A stretch of DNA of 13,564 nucleotides from an uncultured Gammaproteobacteria bacterium. GTDB taxonomy: Bacteria > Pseudomonadota > Gammaproteobacteria > Pseudomonadales > Pseudohongiellaceae. Shown here piece after piece: positions 6,366 to 12,803 of the stretch (its first letter is position 1; each line of letters begins with the position of its first letter). The stretch covers positions 1 to 13,564 of the forward strand of contig CAISYX010000171.1 of assembly GCA_903889815.1 (NCBI GenBank). Reading direction: 5' to 3'. The notes under the pieces were generated by a model, which made no database searches, had not been told where the DNA came from, and saw only the letters and a list, made by a program, of their open reading frames with translations. Both the position numbers and the translations under genes were made by a program.

Positions 6366-7405
6366 GGTGATACCCCTGTCATGCGCCATTGGAGTTGCTC
6401 CCCGGCGCGCAGGGGGACCACACGGTCCGCTCCGAAAACAAGATCCGCAGGCACTGTCCACGGCGCCTTAACCAGCGTCACGCGACGTGTGTTGCGGGGA
6501 AGTCCGTAGAAGTCAGGGCCATGCAGGCTTGCAAAGCCTTCCAGCTTGTCGAGTGCCCCGGCCTGCTCGAATACTTCGGTATACAACTCCAGCGCGGCGT
6601 GGGCGGTGAAGCAGCCTGCGCAGCCACAGGGATGTTCCTTCAATTGCCGGCTGTGGGGCGCCGAATCCGTGCCCAGGAAGAAGCGCGTATTGCCGCTGGT
6701 CACCGCATCAATCAGTGCCCGCTGGTGCGTGCTGCGTTTCAGAATCGGGAGGCAGTACAGGTGCGGGCGAATGCCACCCGCCAGCATGTCGGTGCGATTG
6801 TACAGCAGATGGTGGGCCGTCACCGTCGCCGCGATACGGGGTCCCGCCTGGGTCACGAATTCCGCGGCGTGGGACGTCGTGATGTGTTCCAGCACGATCT
6901 TCAGCGTGGGGTAGCGCTGCGTCAGCGGCGCGAGTATGCGATCAATGAAGACTTTTTCACGGTCGAAGATGTCGATCGCGGCATCGGTCACTTCGCCGTG
7001 CAGTAGAAGAGGCATGCCGATTTCCGCCATGGCCTCTAGAATCGGGTACACCTTGTCGATACTGGTAACGCCGTTCTCTGAATTGGTGGTCGCGCCAGCC
7101 GGGTAGTACTTCAATGCTTTCACCACGCCACTGTTTTTCGCCCGGGCAATTTCCTCGACCTTGGTGGCGTCGGTCAGGTACAGCGTCATCAGCGGTTCGA
7201 ATGACACGCCAGTCGGCAGGACCGTCAGGATGCGGTCGCGGTAGGCGATGGCTGTCGCCGTGTCGACCACGGGGGGCTTCAGGTTGGGCATCACGATGGC
7301 ACGCGCGAAACTGCGCGCAGTGGCAGCTACCGTATGGTGAAGGGCCTCGCCATCACGCAGATGGACATGCCAGTCATCGGGTTGGAGCAGGGTGATCTGA
7401 TTCAT
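6362..7405 (-). CDS. pyrC: Dihydroorotase, class II
   Basis: Interconverts N-carbamoyl-aspartate and dihydroorotate in pyrimidine synthesis, using a binuclear zinc centre. The 347-aa length is typical of the class II homodimeric enzyme. Metal and substrate residues are all present: DDWHVHLRDG (H13, H15, R17), carbamylated Lys99 in KYYPAGATTNS, H136 in LLHGEV, H174 in LEHITTSH, and D247 in LGTDSAPH; each metal ligand I placed is three residues earlier than in E. coli PyrC. The start MNQITLLQPDDWH fits family N-termini, though the ribosome binding site is weak. Divergent from motY with 75-130 bp between them; rnt follows with a 4-nt overlap. Confidence 0.97.
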   Translation of the reverse strand: MNQITLLQPDDWHVHLRDGEALHHTVAATARSFARAIVMPNLKPPVVDTATAIAYRDRILTVLPTGVSFEPLMTLYLTDATKVEEIARAKNSGVVKALKYYPAGATTNSENGVTSIDKVYPILEAMAEIGMPLLLHGEVTDAAIDIFDREKVFIDRILAPLTQRYPTLKIVLEHITTSHAAEFVTQAGPRIAATVTAHHLLYNRTDMLAGGIRPHLYCLPILKRSTHQRALIDAVTSGNTRFFLGTDSAPHSRQLKEHPCGCAGCFTAHAALELYTEVFEQAGALDKLEGFASLHGPDFYGLPRNTRRVTLVKAPWTVPADLVFGADRVVPLRAGEQLQWRMTGVSP

Positions 7406-7427
7406 GCGGATTTCTTGAAAATAAGGG

Positions 7428-7454
7428 TAAAGTTTCTGAGGCGCTTGCCGATGT
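7428..7454 (+). promoter_or_regulatory. Sigma-28 (FliA) promoter for motY
   Basis: TAAAGTTT (7428-7435), an 11-bp spacer, then GCCGATGT (7447-7454). The consensus is TAAAGTTT-N11-GCCGATAA, so the -35 is perfect, the spacer exact and the -10 6 of 8. It points toward motY; transcription would start near 7461. Confidence 0.8.
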
Positions 7455-7528
7455 TTGTCTACTGAGGCACTGTCTGACGTGTGCGGGAGGGTACCCCGTG
7501 CGCCAGTACAGGCATATCTACAGACCAG

Positions 7529-8416
7529 ATGCGGCGAATGAAAAACGGCCTGAAGTTTACCTTATCTTTGCTGAGTTTGCTCTCTGCCTCTTCTGTGCAG
7601 CCGGGCAACCTCTCCTATTACGCTGAGTTCGACACGGCGCAGTGGGAGGTCGCTGGCAATGTATTCGAATGCAGCATGTCGCACGATATTCCTCACTATG
7701 GTCAGGCTGTCTTCTATCGTGAAGCCGGTGAAACCATGATTTTCTACCTGCAGGCCATGGACAGTGACATGGCTGAGGGCCGCGCGCTGCTGATCTCGAT
7801 GCCGCCGTCCTGGCGTAAAGAGTTGCCCGAGCGCGACATCGGTTATGTTGATGTCGCCCGCAGCGGCCGCCCGGTCGTGCTGGATGAGGCCAACACCCGC
7901 CTTGTGCTGGCTGAACTGTTCCGCGGGATGATACCCACACTGACCCGTCGCGCATGGTACAGCGAGGATGATTCCGTATTGGTGGCTGTTTCTCCCGTGA
8001 ATTTCAAGCTGGCCTATCGCGATTACCAGACTTGTCTGAGCAACCTGCTGCCGGTGAATTTCGGGCAGATTGAACGCTCTACAGTATTCTGGCGCCCCGG
8101 GCAGATGGAGCTTGATGAAGGTGCCCGAGCACAGCTCGACAATATCGTGCAGTACATTCAGGCCGATGCCGGCGTCTTTTCCGTGCAGATCAATGGCTTT
8201 ACGGATACCGCCGGAAGCAATAGTGACAACCTCGAGACTTCGCGGCTGCGCGCCTTCCTGGTACATCAATACCTCGTGGACCGCGGCGTCAACGAAGCCA
8301 TGCTGGAAACCCGTTTCTTCGGCGAAACGGAGGAGTATCTGATCGTGCGCAATGAGCGCAGCGCCGCCGACCGCGACCGCAATCGCCGCGTGACCCTGTT
8401 CCTGCAACGCCGCTGA
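7529..8416 (+). CDS. motY: MotY, sodium-type flagellar T-ring protein with OmpA-like domain
   Basis: Periplasmic protein that surrounds the basal body and anchors stator units to peptidoglycan. From ATG 7529 it has 295 aa: a signal peptide (about 1-25, hydrophobic LSLLSLLSASS), a MotY-specific N-domain (about 28-180) with YYAEFDTAQWEV, LISMPPSWR and two cysteines (C48, C169) matching the disulfide pair known in Vibrio MotY, then an OmpA-like peptidoglycan-binding domain (about 185-295) with NGFTDTAGSNSDN and DRDRNRRV. The start is uncertain: ATG 7529, ATG 7538 (MKNGLKF) and GTG 7481 are in frame and none has a strong Shine-Dalgarno; the first two place the signal peptide correctly. The FliA promoter just upstream makes this a late flagellar gene. 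No motX or stator genes are in view. Confidence 0.93.
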   Translation: MRRMKNGLKFTLSLLSLLSASSVQPGNLSYYAEFDTAQWEVAGNVFECSMSHDIPHYGQAVFYREAGETMIFYLQAMDSDMAEGRALLISMPPSWRKELPERDIGYVDVARSGRPVVLDEANTRLVLAELFRGMIPTLTRRAWYSEDDSVLVAVSPVNFKLAYRDYQTCLSNLLPVNFGQIERSTVFWRPGQMELDEGARAQLDNIVQYIQADAGVFSVQINGFTDTAGSNSDNLETSRLRAFLVHQYLVDRGVNEAMLETRFFGETEEYLIVRNERSAADRDRNRRVTLFLQRR

Positions 8417-8447
8417 CCTGGCAGCAGGCGCAGGCCAGAAGGTTGTC

Positions 8448-8499
8448 GGAGTGGGCTTGCCCGCGACGAACTGGCTGGTTCGCTTGCAGGCAAGCTCCC
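8448..8499. repeat. REPIN-like element: two inverted REP sequences
   Basis: GGAGTGGGCTTGCCCGCGACGAA (8448-8470, plus strand) is followed, after an 8-nt gap, by TTCGCTTGCAGGCAAGCTCCC (8479-8499). On the minus strand the second reads GGGAGCTTGCC-TGCAAGCGAA, so the two arms share GCTTGCC, GC and CGAA and can fold into a long hairpin. The core resembles Pseudomonas REP sequences. It lies between the convergent ends of motY and nth, a usual place for REPs. Confidence 0.7.
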
Positions 8500-8500
8500 T

Positions 8501-8524
8501 CACCAGCTCCCACACCAGCTCCCA
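8501..8524. repeat. 12-bp tandem duplication at the REPIN edge
   Basis: caccagctccca occurs twice head to tail (8501-8512, 8513-8524) and is followed by caca. On the minus strand the unit is TGGGAGCTGGTG, which carries the GTGGGAGC head of a Pseudomonas REP, so the head of the REP has been duplicated beside the full element. Confidence 0.75.
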
Positions 8525-8539
8525 CACAAACGCGTGTTC

Positions 8540-9175
8540 TCAAGCATCCGTCTTGTTCTTGAATTCGCACAGGTCTTCGATCAGGCAGGCGCCGCAGCGG
8601 GGTTTGCGCGCCGTGCACACATAACGGCCATGCAGGATCAGCCAGTGATGGGCATCCAGCAGGTAATCCTTCGGCACGTGCTTCAGCAGATTCTTCTCCA
8701 CTTCCAGCACAGTCTTTCCTGGCGCGAGGCCCGTGCGATTGGAGACTCGAAAAATATGCGTGTCCACTGCCATCGCAATCTGCCGGAACGCAGTGTTCAA
8801 CACCACATTCGCGGTCTTGCGCCCCACGCCGGGCAGTGCCTCCAGCGCTGCGCGCTCGTCGGGCACTTCACCGTGGTAATGCGCGATCAGTGCAGTGCAG
8901 GTCTTGATGATGTTTTCGGCCTTGGTGTTGAACAGTCCGATGGTCCTGATGTACTGCTTGAGGCCGTCGACGCCCAGCGCCTGCATGGTCTCGGGGGTGT
9001 TCGCCACCTTGAAAAGGGGACGCGTGGCCTTATTGACGCTCACATCAGTCGCCTGGGCTGACAGGATGACGGCAATCAGCAGCTCGAAGGTTGACGAATA
9101 TTCCAGTTCCGTCACCGGAGCAGGATTCTCTGTCTGCAGCCGGCGAAACATCTCAGCACGGGTGTGTTTGTTCAT
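8540..9175 (-). CDS. nth: Endonuclease III
   Basis: Base-excision repair DNA glycosylase and AP lyase for oxidised pyrimidines. The 211-aa protein has the helix-hairpin-helix LPGVGRKTANVV with catalytic Lys120, the catalytic Asp138 (VDTHIFRV), and a [4Fe-4S] loop C187-X6-C194-X2-C197-X5-C203. These positions are the same as in the E. coli enzyme. GAGG precedes the ATG by 7 nt. It is the last gene of a minus-strand operon, 14 nt after the RnfB-like gene, and its 3' end faces motY across the REPIN. The nth-rnf neighbourhood is shared with E. coli and P. aeruginosa, where the rsx/rnf cluster ends in nth. Confidence 0.97.
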   Translation of the reverse strand: MNKHTRAEMFRRLQTENPAPVTELEYSSTFELLIAVILSAQATDVSVNKATRPLFKVANTPETMQALGVDGLKQYIRTIGLFNTKAENIIKTCTALIAHYHGEVPDERAALEALPGVGRKTANVVLNTAFRQIAMAVDTHIFRVSNRTGLAPGKTVLEVEKNLLKHVPKDYLLDAHHWLILHGRYVCTARKPRCGACLIEDLCEFKNKTDA

Positions 9176-9189
9176 GGTCAGCCTCGCGC

Positions 9190-9975
9190 TCAGCCCTTCC
9201 CGGGGGTGTGACGAAAACTGTCAGGCACCACCATTTTGGATTCATTGGACAGACTGACATCGTCGCGATCGGTTTCCCTGATCTGCTGCAACCTGGCCTT
9301 GCGTGCCTTGGTGCGCGCCACGGCCGCGGCGATCTCCGCCTGGGCCTGCGCCGGGTTCAAAAGCATCGTTGCCTGAGGGGGCGAGGGCTGCACAGCGGCT
9401 TTTGTATCCGCGGCGGCTTCGCGACTACGATTTGCCGCGACTGCTTCGCGTCGCAATTGTTGCTCATTGCGCTGGGCAGCGACTCTAGCGTTGCGCGCCT
9501 GGTAGCGATTCCGCCATTGCTGACTGAGCATTCCCGAGTCCGTTGTGGCTGGCGCGGCGGCTGTCATGGATGCCAAGGGCAGCAGGTCAATGCAGTCCAC
9601 CGGACAGGGTGCAACGCACAGATCACAACCTGTGCACTCGGCACTGATGACAGTGTGCATGCGCTTGGAAGCGCCCATGATGGCGTCTACCGGGCAGGCC
9701 TGAATGCATTTCGTACAACCGATGCATTCAGCCTCCCGAATGAAGGCGACGCGGCGCTCCTGCTCGAAGCCATGCTCCGGATTGAGTGCAATGACAGGGC
9801 GGCCGAGCAGGTCTGCCAGTGCCTGGATAGTGGCACTGCCGCCAGGAGGACACTTGTTGATGGCGCCGCCCGTGCTGAGTTCTTCGGCGTAAGGCAGGCA
9901 GCCGGCATGGCCGCATTTGCCGCACTGGGTCTGCGGCAGCAGCGCGTCGACAAGAGGAATCAAGGCGGCATTCAT
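9190..9975 (-). CDS. rnfB: Soluble RnfB-like polyferredoxin with a basic C-terminal extension
   Basis: Related to RnfB/RsxB, the ferredoxin subunit of the Rnf electron transport complex. The 261-aa protein opens directly with the 4Fe-4S domain CGKCGHAGC...CPPGG (C18, C21, C26, C42), followed by two ferredoxin clusters CIGCTKCIQACP (84-95) and CTGCDLCVAPCP (114-125). The usual N-terminal membrane helix and linker are missing: LVDALLPQTQ aligns with the point just before the first cluster. The tail (about 135-261) is Ala/Arg/Gln-rich, probably helical, and unlike E. coli RsxB. ATG at 9975 is chosen because it overlaps the amidotransferase stop as ATGA; the longer frame upstream lies inside that gene. 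No rnfA, C, D, G or E is in the window. A full Rnf role is unlikely; the true partner is unknown. Confidence 0.88.
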   Translation of the reverse strand: MNAALIPLVDALLPQTQCGKCGHAGCLPYAEELSTGGAINKCPPGGSATIQALADLLGRPVIALNPEHGFEQERRVAFIREAECIGCTKCIQACPVDAIMGASKRMHTVISAECTGCDLCVAPCPVDCIDLLPLASMTAAAPATTDSGMLSQQWRNRYQARNARVAAQRNEQQLRREAVAANRSREAAADTKAAVQPSPPQATMLLNPAQAQAEIAAAVARTKARKARLQQIRETDRDDVSLSNESKMVVPDSFRHTPGKG

Positions 9976-10676
9976 GCTCGTGTCACAAAGCTCAGAATTG
10001 AGTGCATCACAGCGTTCATCTGTGTGTAAGTCTGCGCAGGCTCGGCGAGAATGCTCGCGGCGTCCTGCACGAAGCGACCGCCCTGGGCATGCGCCAATTC
10101 TTCGCCGCAGCCTTCGACAATAGCAAGCGCACTGTCGGGTGTCGTCTCGAGATGACACTGCAGCCCGATGACGCGTTTGCCGAACTGAAACACCTGATTG
10201 GCGCAGCCGATGCTGCCGGCCAGTCGCGTGGCGCCCTCGGGCATTGCCAAGGTTTCACTGTGCCAGTGGAATACGCGGGTGGTCTCGGGCAGTCGCACCA
10301 GATGCTGCTCCTGATCCATGACGGGGCGTGCCACGATATCGAACCAGCCAATTTCTTTCTGCAGGCCCGGATAGATCCGCGAGCCCAGCGCGGCTGCGAT
10401 CAGCTGTGCCCCCAGGCAGATGCCGACGACAGCCTTGCCTGCAGCAATGGCGTCGGCGATGAAGCGCTTCTCTGTGGCCAGCCAGGGGAGGGCTGCTTCG
10501 TCGTTGACGCTCATGGGCCCGCCCAGGACGATCAGCAGGTCGACATCGGTCAAGGCTGGCAACGTGGGGGCGGCATGGAAATGGGTATGGCGCGTCCGGG
10601 CACCCTGCGCCTGCAGCCAGTTGGCGATACAGCCGGGGCCTTCGCAAGGCACGTGCTGGAAGATGTGGGCGTTCAT
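9972..10676 (-). CDS. Class I glutamine amidotransferase-like protein (GuaA-type domain)
   Basis: A stand-alone 234-aa class I GATase domain of the kind annotated as GMP synthase-like glutamine amidotransferase. The catalytic triad is present: nucleophile Cys87 in GICLGAQ, His175 and Glu177 in LQCHLE. LGGPMSVND (51-59) marks the family's oxyanion region. No synthetase domain is attached and none lies nearby, so the ammonia acceptor, or a gamma-glutamyl hydrolase role instead, cannot be told. GGAG lies about 6 nt before the ATG. It is the first gene of an operon with the RnfB-like gene (ATGA overlap) and nth. A REP and a hairpin lie upstream. Confidence 0.88.
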   Translation of the reverse strand: MNAHIFQHVPCEGPGCIANWLQAQGARTRHTHFHAAPTLPALTDVDLLIVLGGPMSVNDEAALPWLATEKRFIADAIAAGKAVVGICLGAQLIAAALGSRIYPGLQKEIGWFDIVARPVMDQEQHLVRLPETTRVFHWHSETLAMPEGATRLAGSIGCANQVFQFGKRVIGLQCHLETTPDSALAIVEGCGEELAHAQGGRFVQDAASILAEPAQTYTQMNAVMHSILSFVTRA

Positions 10677-10743
10677 GGGAGCTCCGTCGCAGGGGTTGTC
10701 GGCATTCTACTGGAAGTCGGGCAGCAGATGCCAAAGGTGACTG

Positions 10744-10767
10744 TTCGCGGGCAGGGACCGCTCCCAC
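10744..10767. repeat. Single REP sequence
   Basis: On the minus strand this reads GTGGGAGCGGTCC...GCCCGCGAA, the Pseudomonas-type REP pattern also seen at 8448-8499. It lies between the divergent amidotransferase and MscS genes. Confidence 0.6.
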
Positions 10768-10789
10768 TGCATGGACAGCTCATGGAGTC

Positions 10790-10804
10790 GCGGCTGGGAG
10801 CCGC
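10790..10804. repeat. Short perfect hairpin upstream of the MscS gene
   Basis: GCGGCT-ggg-AGCCGC is a perfect 6-bp inverted repeat with a 3-nt loop, about 48 bp before the MscS start. No T-run follows. It may be part of the REP-associated secondary structure. Confidence 0.5.
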
Positions 10805-10852
10805 AGTCAGATTCGGTTATGCTCATGGTATTCCTCACACGGACGCCCGCCC

Positions 10853-12169
10853 ATGTACCAACACCTGGAACTCGTGCTGCAATCCTGGATTACCGCAGCC
10901 GACGCTGAAAATTTCTGGTGGCAGTTCCTCACTCTGACGATTGCAGCGGCGTTCGCCTCCCTTGTGAACCGCCGACTGCAGCGCTTGCTGCAGGATTCAG
11001 TCGGCAGCAGCGGCAACTCCTTTCGACATCTTGCTCTGCACAGTCTGCAGCGCCTGTTGTGGCCGGTGTCGGCACTGCTGGTGGTGATTGTCGGACGCGC
11101 GATTCTTGGCTGGTACGCCGCGCCTGTGGCGCTGGTGGATATCGCCATGCCTGTGTTGATTGCGCTGGCAGCCGTGCGGGTATCGGTCTATGTCCTGCGC
11201 AAGGCATTTACCGACAACCCCTTGGTGCGCTCGTCTGAAACTGCCATTGTTCTGCTGGTATGGGGCCTGGTGATTCTGCATCTGCTGGGCTGGTTGCCAG
11301 AGGTGCTGGCCATGCTGGATGCCGTTGCCATCGAGCTCGGCACAGTGCGGGTTTCGGTCTTGTCGGCGCTGCAGCTGATCCTGATGGTCGGCGTGGCCTT
11401 CACACTGGCCATCTGGCTGTCAGAAGCCATCAATCGTCAGCTGCAGAGCGCCGGGCTCACCCCCAGCATGCAGGTCGGCATCAGCAAGTTCAGCCGCTTT
11501 CTGCTCATCACTCTGGCATTCCTGATTGCGCTCAATGCGGCGGGGATCGACCTGAGTTCGCTCGCCATCTTCGGTGGCGCGCTGGGGGTGGGGCTGGGCT
11601 TCGGCCTGCAGCGCATCGCCTCGAACTTCATCAGCGGCTTCATTCTGGTGTTTGATCGTTCCATCAAGCCGGGCGACATCATCACCGTGGGCCAGAACAC
11701 CGGCAGCGTGCATGAACTGCGGGCGCGGTATGTGGTGGTGCGCAATCGGGAAGGGGTGGACACCTTGATCCCCAACGAGAATCTGATTACTTCCGAAGTA
11801 GTGAACTGGAGTTTCGCGGACCGCAACGTGCGCACGACCATCTCCGTGCAATGCAGCTACAAGGATGATCCCGAGCAGGCTATGGCACTGATGCTCGAGA
11901 GCGCCTCAGCGTCGCCTCGGGTTCTGAGTGATCCGGCGCCCGTGGTGCGCCTGATCAGCTTTGGGGAGAATGGCATGGACCTGCAGCTGCAGGTGTGGGT
12001 GAACGACCCCGAGAACGGGTTTGCGAATGTGAAATCGGATATCAATCTGGCTATCTGGCGCGCCTTCAAGGCGGCCGGCATCACCATTCCGTACCCGCAG
12101 CGGGATCTGCATATCAAGAGTATGCCGGGCGCAGTTCCCGGTCTGACACAGGACGACAGGAATGGCTGA
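10853..12169 (+). CDS. MscS-family mechanosensitive ion channel
   Basis: A 438-aa membrane protein with several hydrophobic helices before the channel core: about 22-40, 68-88, 94-116, 128-148, 166-190 and 212-230. The pore-lining helix is about 236-262 (GGALGVGLGFGLQ), then ASNFISGFILVFDRSIKPGDII, the signature of the MscS beta domain, and a soluble alpha/beta domain to about 415. The channel would open on membrane tension and release solutes in osmotic down-shock. It is longer than E. coli MscS (286 aa) because of extra N-terminal helices, as in several paralogues. The ribosome binding site is weak. The last 8 bp overlap the ModE-like gene. Confidence 0.93.
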   Translation: MYQHLELVLQSWITAADAENFWWQFLTLTIAAAFASLVNRRLQRLLQDSVGSSGNSFRHLALHSLQRLLWPVSALLVVIVGRAILGWYAAPVALVDIAMPVLIALAAVRVSVYVLRKAFTDNPLVRSSETAIVLLVWGLVILHLLGWLPEVLAMLDAVAIELGTVRVSVLSALQLILMVGVAFTLAIWLSEAINRQLQSAGLTPSMQVGISKFSRFLLITLAFLIALNAAGIDLSSLAIFGGALGVGLGFGLQRIASNFISGFILVFDRSIKPGDIITVGQNTGSVHELRARYVVVRNREGVDTLIPNENLITSEVVNWSFADRNVRTTISVQCSYKDDPEQAMALMLESASASPRVLSDPAPVVRLISFGENGMDLQLQVWVNDPENGFANVKSDINLAIWRAFKAAGITIPYPQRDLHIKSMPGAVPGLTQDDRNG

Positions 12170-12557
12170 AGAGAGACCCCTCATGCACCACCCGGAAATT
12201 CAATGCCGCGTGCGCGTGGCGCGTGGCATCGACATCGCCGTCGGCCCCGGCAAGATGGAGCTGCTGGAGGCGATTCGTGATGCCGGTTCCATCTCGGGCG
12301 GTGCGAGGCGCATGGGCATGAGTTATCGACGTGCCTGGATGCTGGTGGAAACGATGAACAGCTGCTTTGCGCAGCCGCTGGTGGCAACGTCGACTGGCGG
12401 GCGCGCCGGAGGAGGGGCGAAAGTGACAGCGCAGGGCGAGGATGTCCTGCGCATTTACACGGCCATGATGGCCGATGTGGAAGCCGTGGCCCAGCGCCAC
12501 CTGCAACCTCTGCTGCCCTCACTGCTGAGCAAACCCGCGGAGACTGCCGGGAGCTGA
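12162..12557 (+). CDS. ModE-type winged-helix regulator lacking molybdate-binding domains
   Basis: A 131-aa protein corresponding to the N-terminal DNA-binding part of ModE. The helix-turn-helix is about 32-65 (LLEAIRDAGSISGGARRMGM, then SYRRAWMLVETMN) and the wing about 74-92 (TSTGGRAGGGAKVTAQG), both very close to ModE. The C-terminal Mop/TOBE domains that bind molybdate in E. coli ModE are absent; the protein ends soon after the helical segment. The start ATG overlaps mscS by 8 bp, with AGGA 8 nt upstream, giving translational coupling; ATG 12183 is a less favoured alternative. No mod transport genes lie in the window. Single-domain forms are known in several genomes; the ligand, if any, is unknown. 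Confidence 0.88.
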   Translation: MAEERPLMHHPEIQCRVRVARGIDIAVGPGKMELLEAIRDAGSISGGARRMGMSYRRAWMLVETMNSCFAQPLVATSTGGRAGGGAKVTAQGEDVLRIYTAMMADVEAVAQRHLQPLLPSLLSKPAETAGS

Positions 12558-12565
12558 CTGGATGA

Positions 12566-12591
12566 GGGCGCATGCAGTATGCTCTGCGCCC
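12566..12591. terminator. Hairpin between the ModE-like gene and rubredoxin
   Basis: GGGCGCA (12566-12572) and TGCGCCC (12585-12591) form a perfect 7-bp stem around a 12-nt loop, followed by only TTTG. It lies 9 nt after the ModE-like stop and 45 nt before rubredoxin. It may be a weak terminator or a leader structure; the loop contains TATGCT, a poor -10. Confidence 0.4.
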
Positions 12592-12635
12592 TTTGAATAC
12601 GAATACCTGAACTGCAACTGCGAGTGGAGAAGAAC

Positions 12636-12803
12636 GTGAAGAAATGGCAATGCATGGTGTGTGAATTCATCTATGACGAAGCGCTGGGCTACCCCGAAGA
12701 CGGCATTCCCCCCGGCACGCGCTGGGAAGATGTGCCGGAGAGCTGGACATGCCCCGACTGTGGCGTGAGCAAAGAAGATTTCTACATGGTGGAAATTGCA
12801 TGA
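12636..12803 (+). CDS. Rubredoxin
   Basis: A 55-aa one-electron carrier with a single Fe(Cys)4 site. The ligands are C6-X2-C9 (QCMVCEFIYDE) and C39-X2-C42 (TCPDCGVSKEDF), and the spacing and GYPEDGIPPGTRWEDVPESW linker are typical. The start is GTG 12636, with GGAG 6 nt upstream at 12626-12629; an in-frame GTG at 12624 lacks such a site. The stop overlaps the metG start as ATGA (12800-12803). No alkane hydroxylase or rubredoxin reductase gene is beside it, so its partner is unknown. Confidence 0.95.
   Translation: MKKWQCMVCEFIYDEALGYPEDGIPPGTRWEDVPESWTCPDCGVSKEDFYMVEIA

Noticed and set aside
6366..6461. N-terminal extension of rnt by 32 codons
   Set aside because: Lies within pyrC; the ATGA overlap at 6362-6365 and family length favour the shorter protein.
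7562..8527. 321-codon minus-strand ORF
   Set aside because: Antisense to motY, which is supported by family motifs and a FliA promoter.
9091..10029. 312-codon plus-strand ORF
   Set aside because: Antisense to nth and the RnfB-like gene, whose cysteine motifs fix the coding strand.
9976..10158. N-terminal extension of the RnfB-like frame by 61 codons
   Set aside because: Lies within the amidotransferase gene, is Arg/Cys-rich with no membrane helix, and the ATGA overlap gives a better start.
10002..10937. 311-codon plus-strand ORF
   Set aside because: Antisense to the amidotransferase with its intact triad, and runs into the MscS start out of frame.
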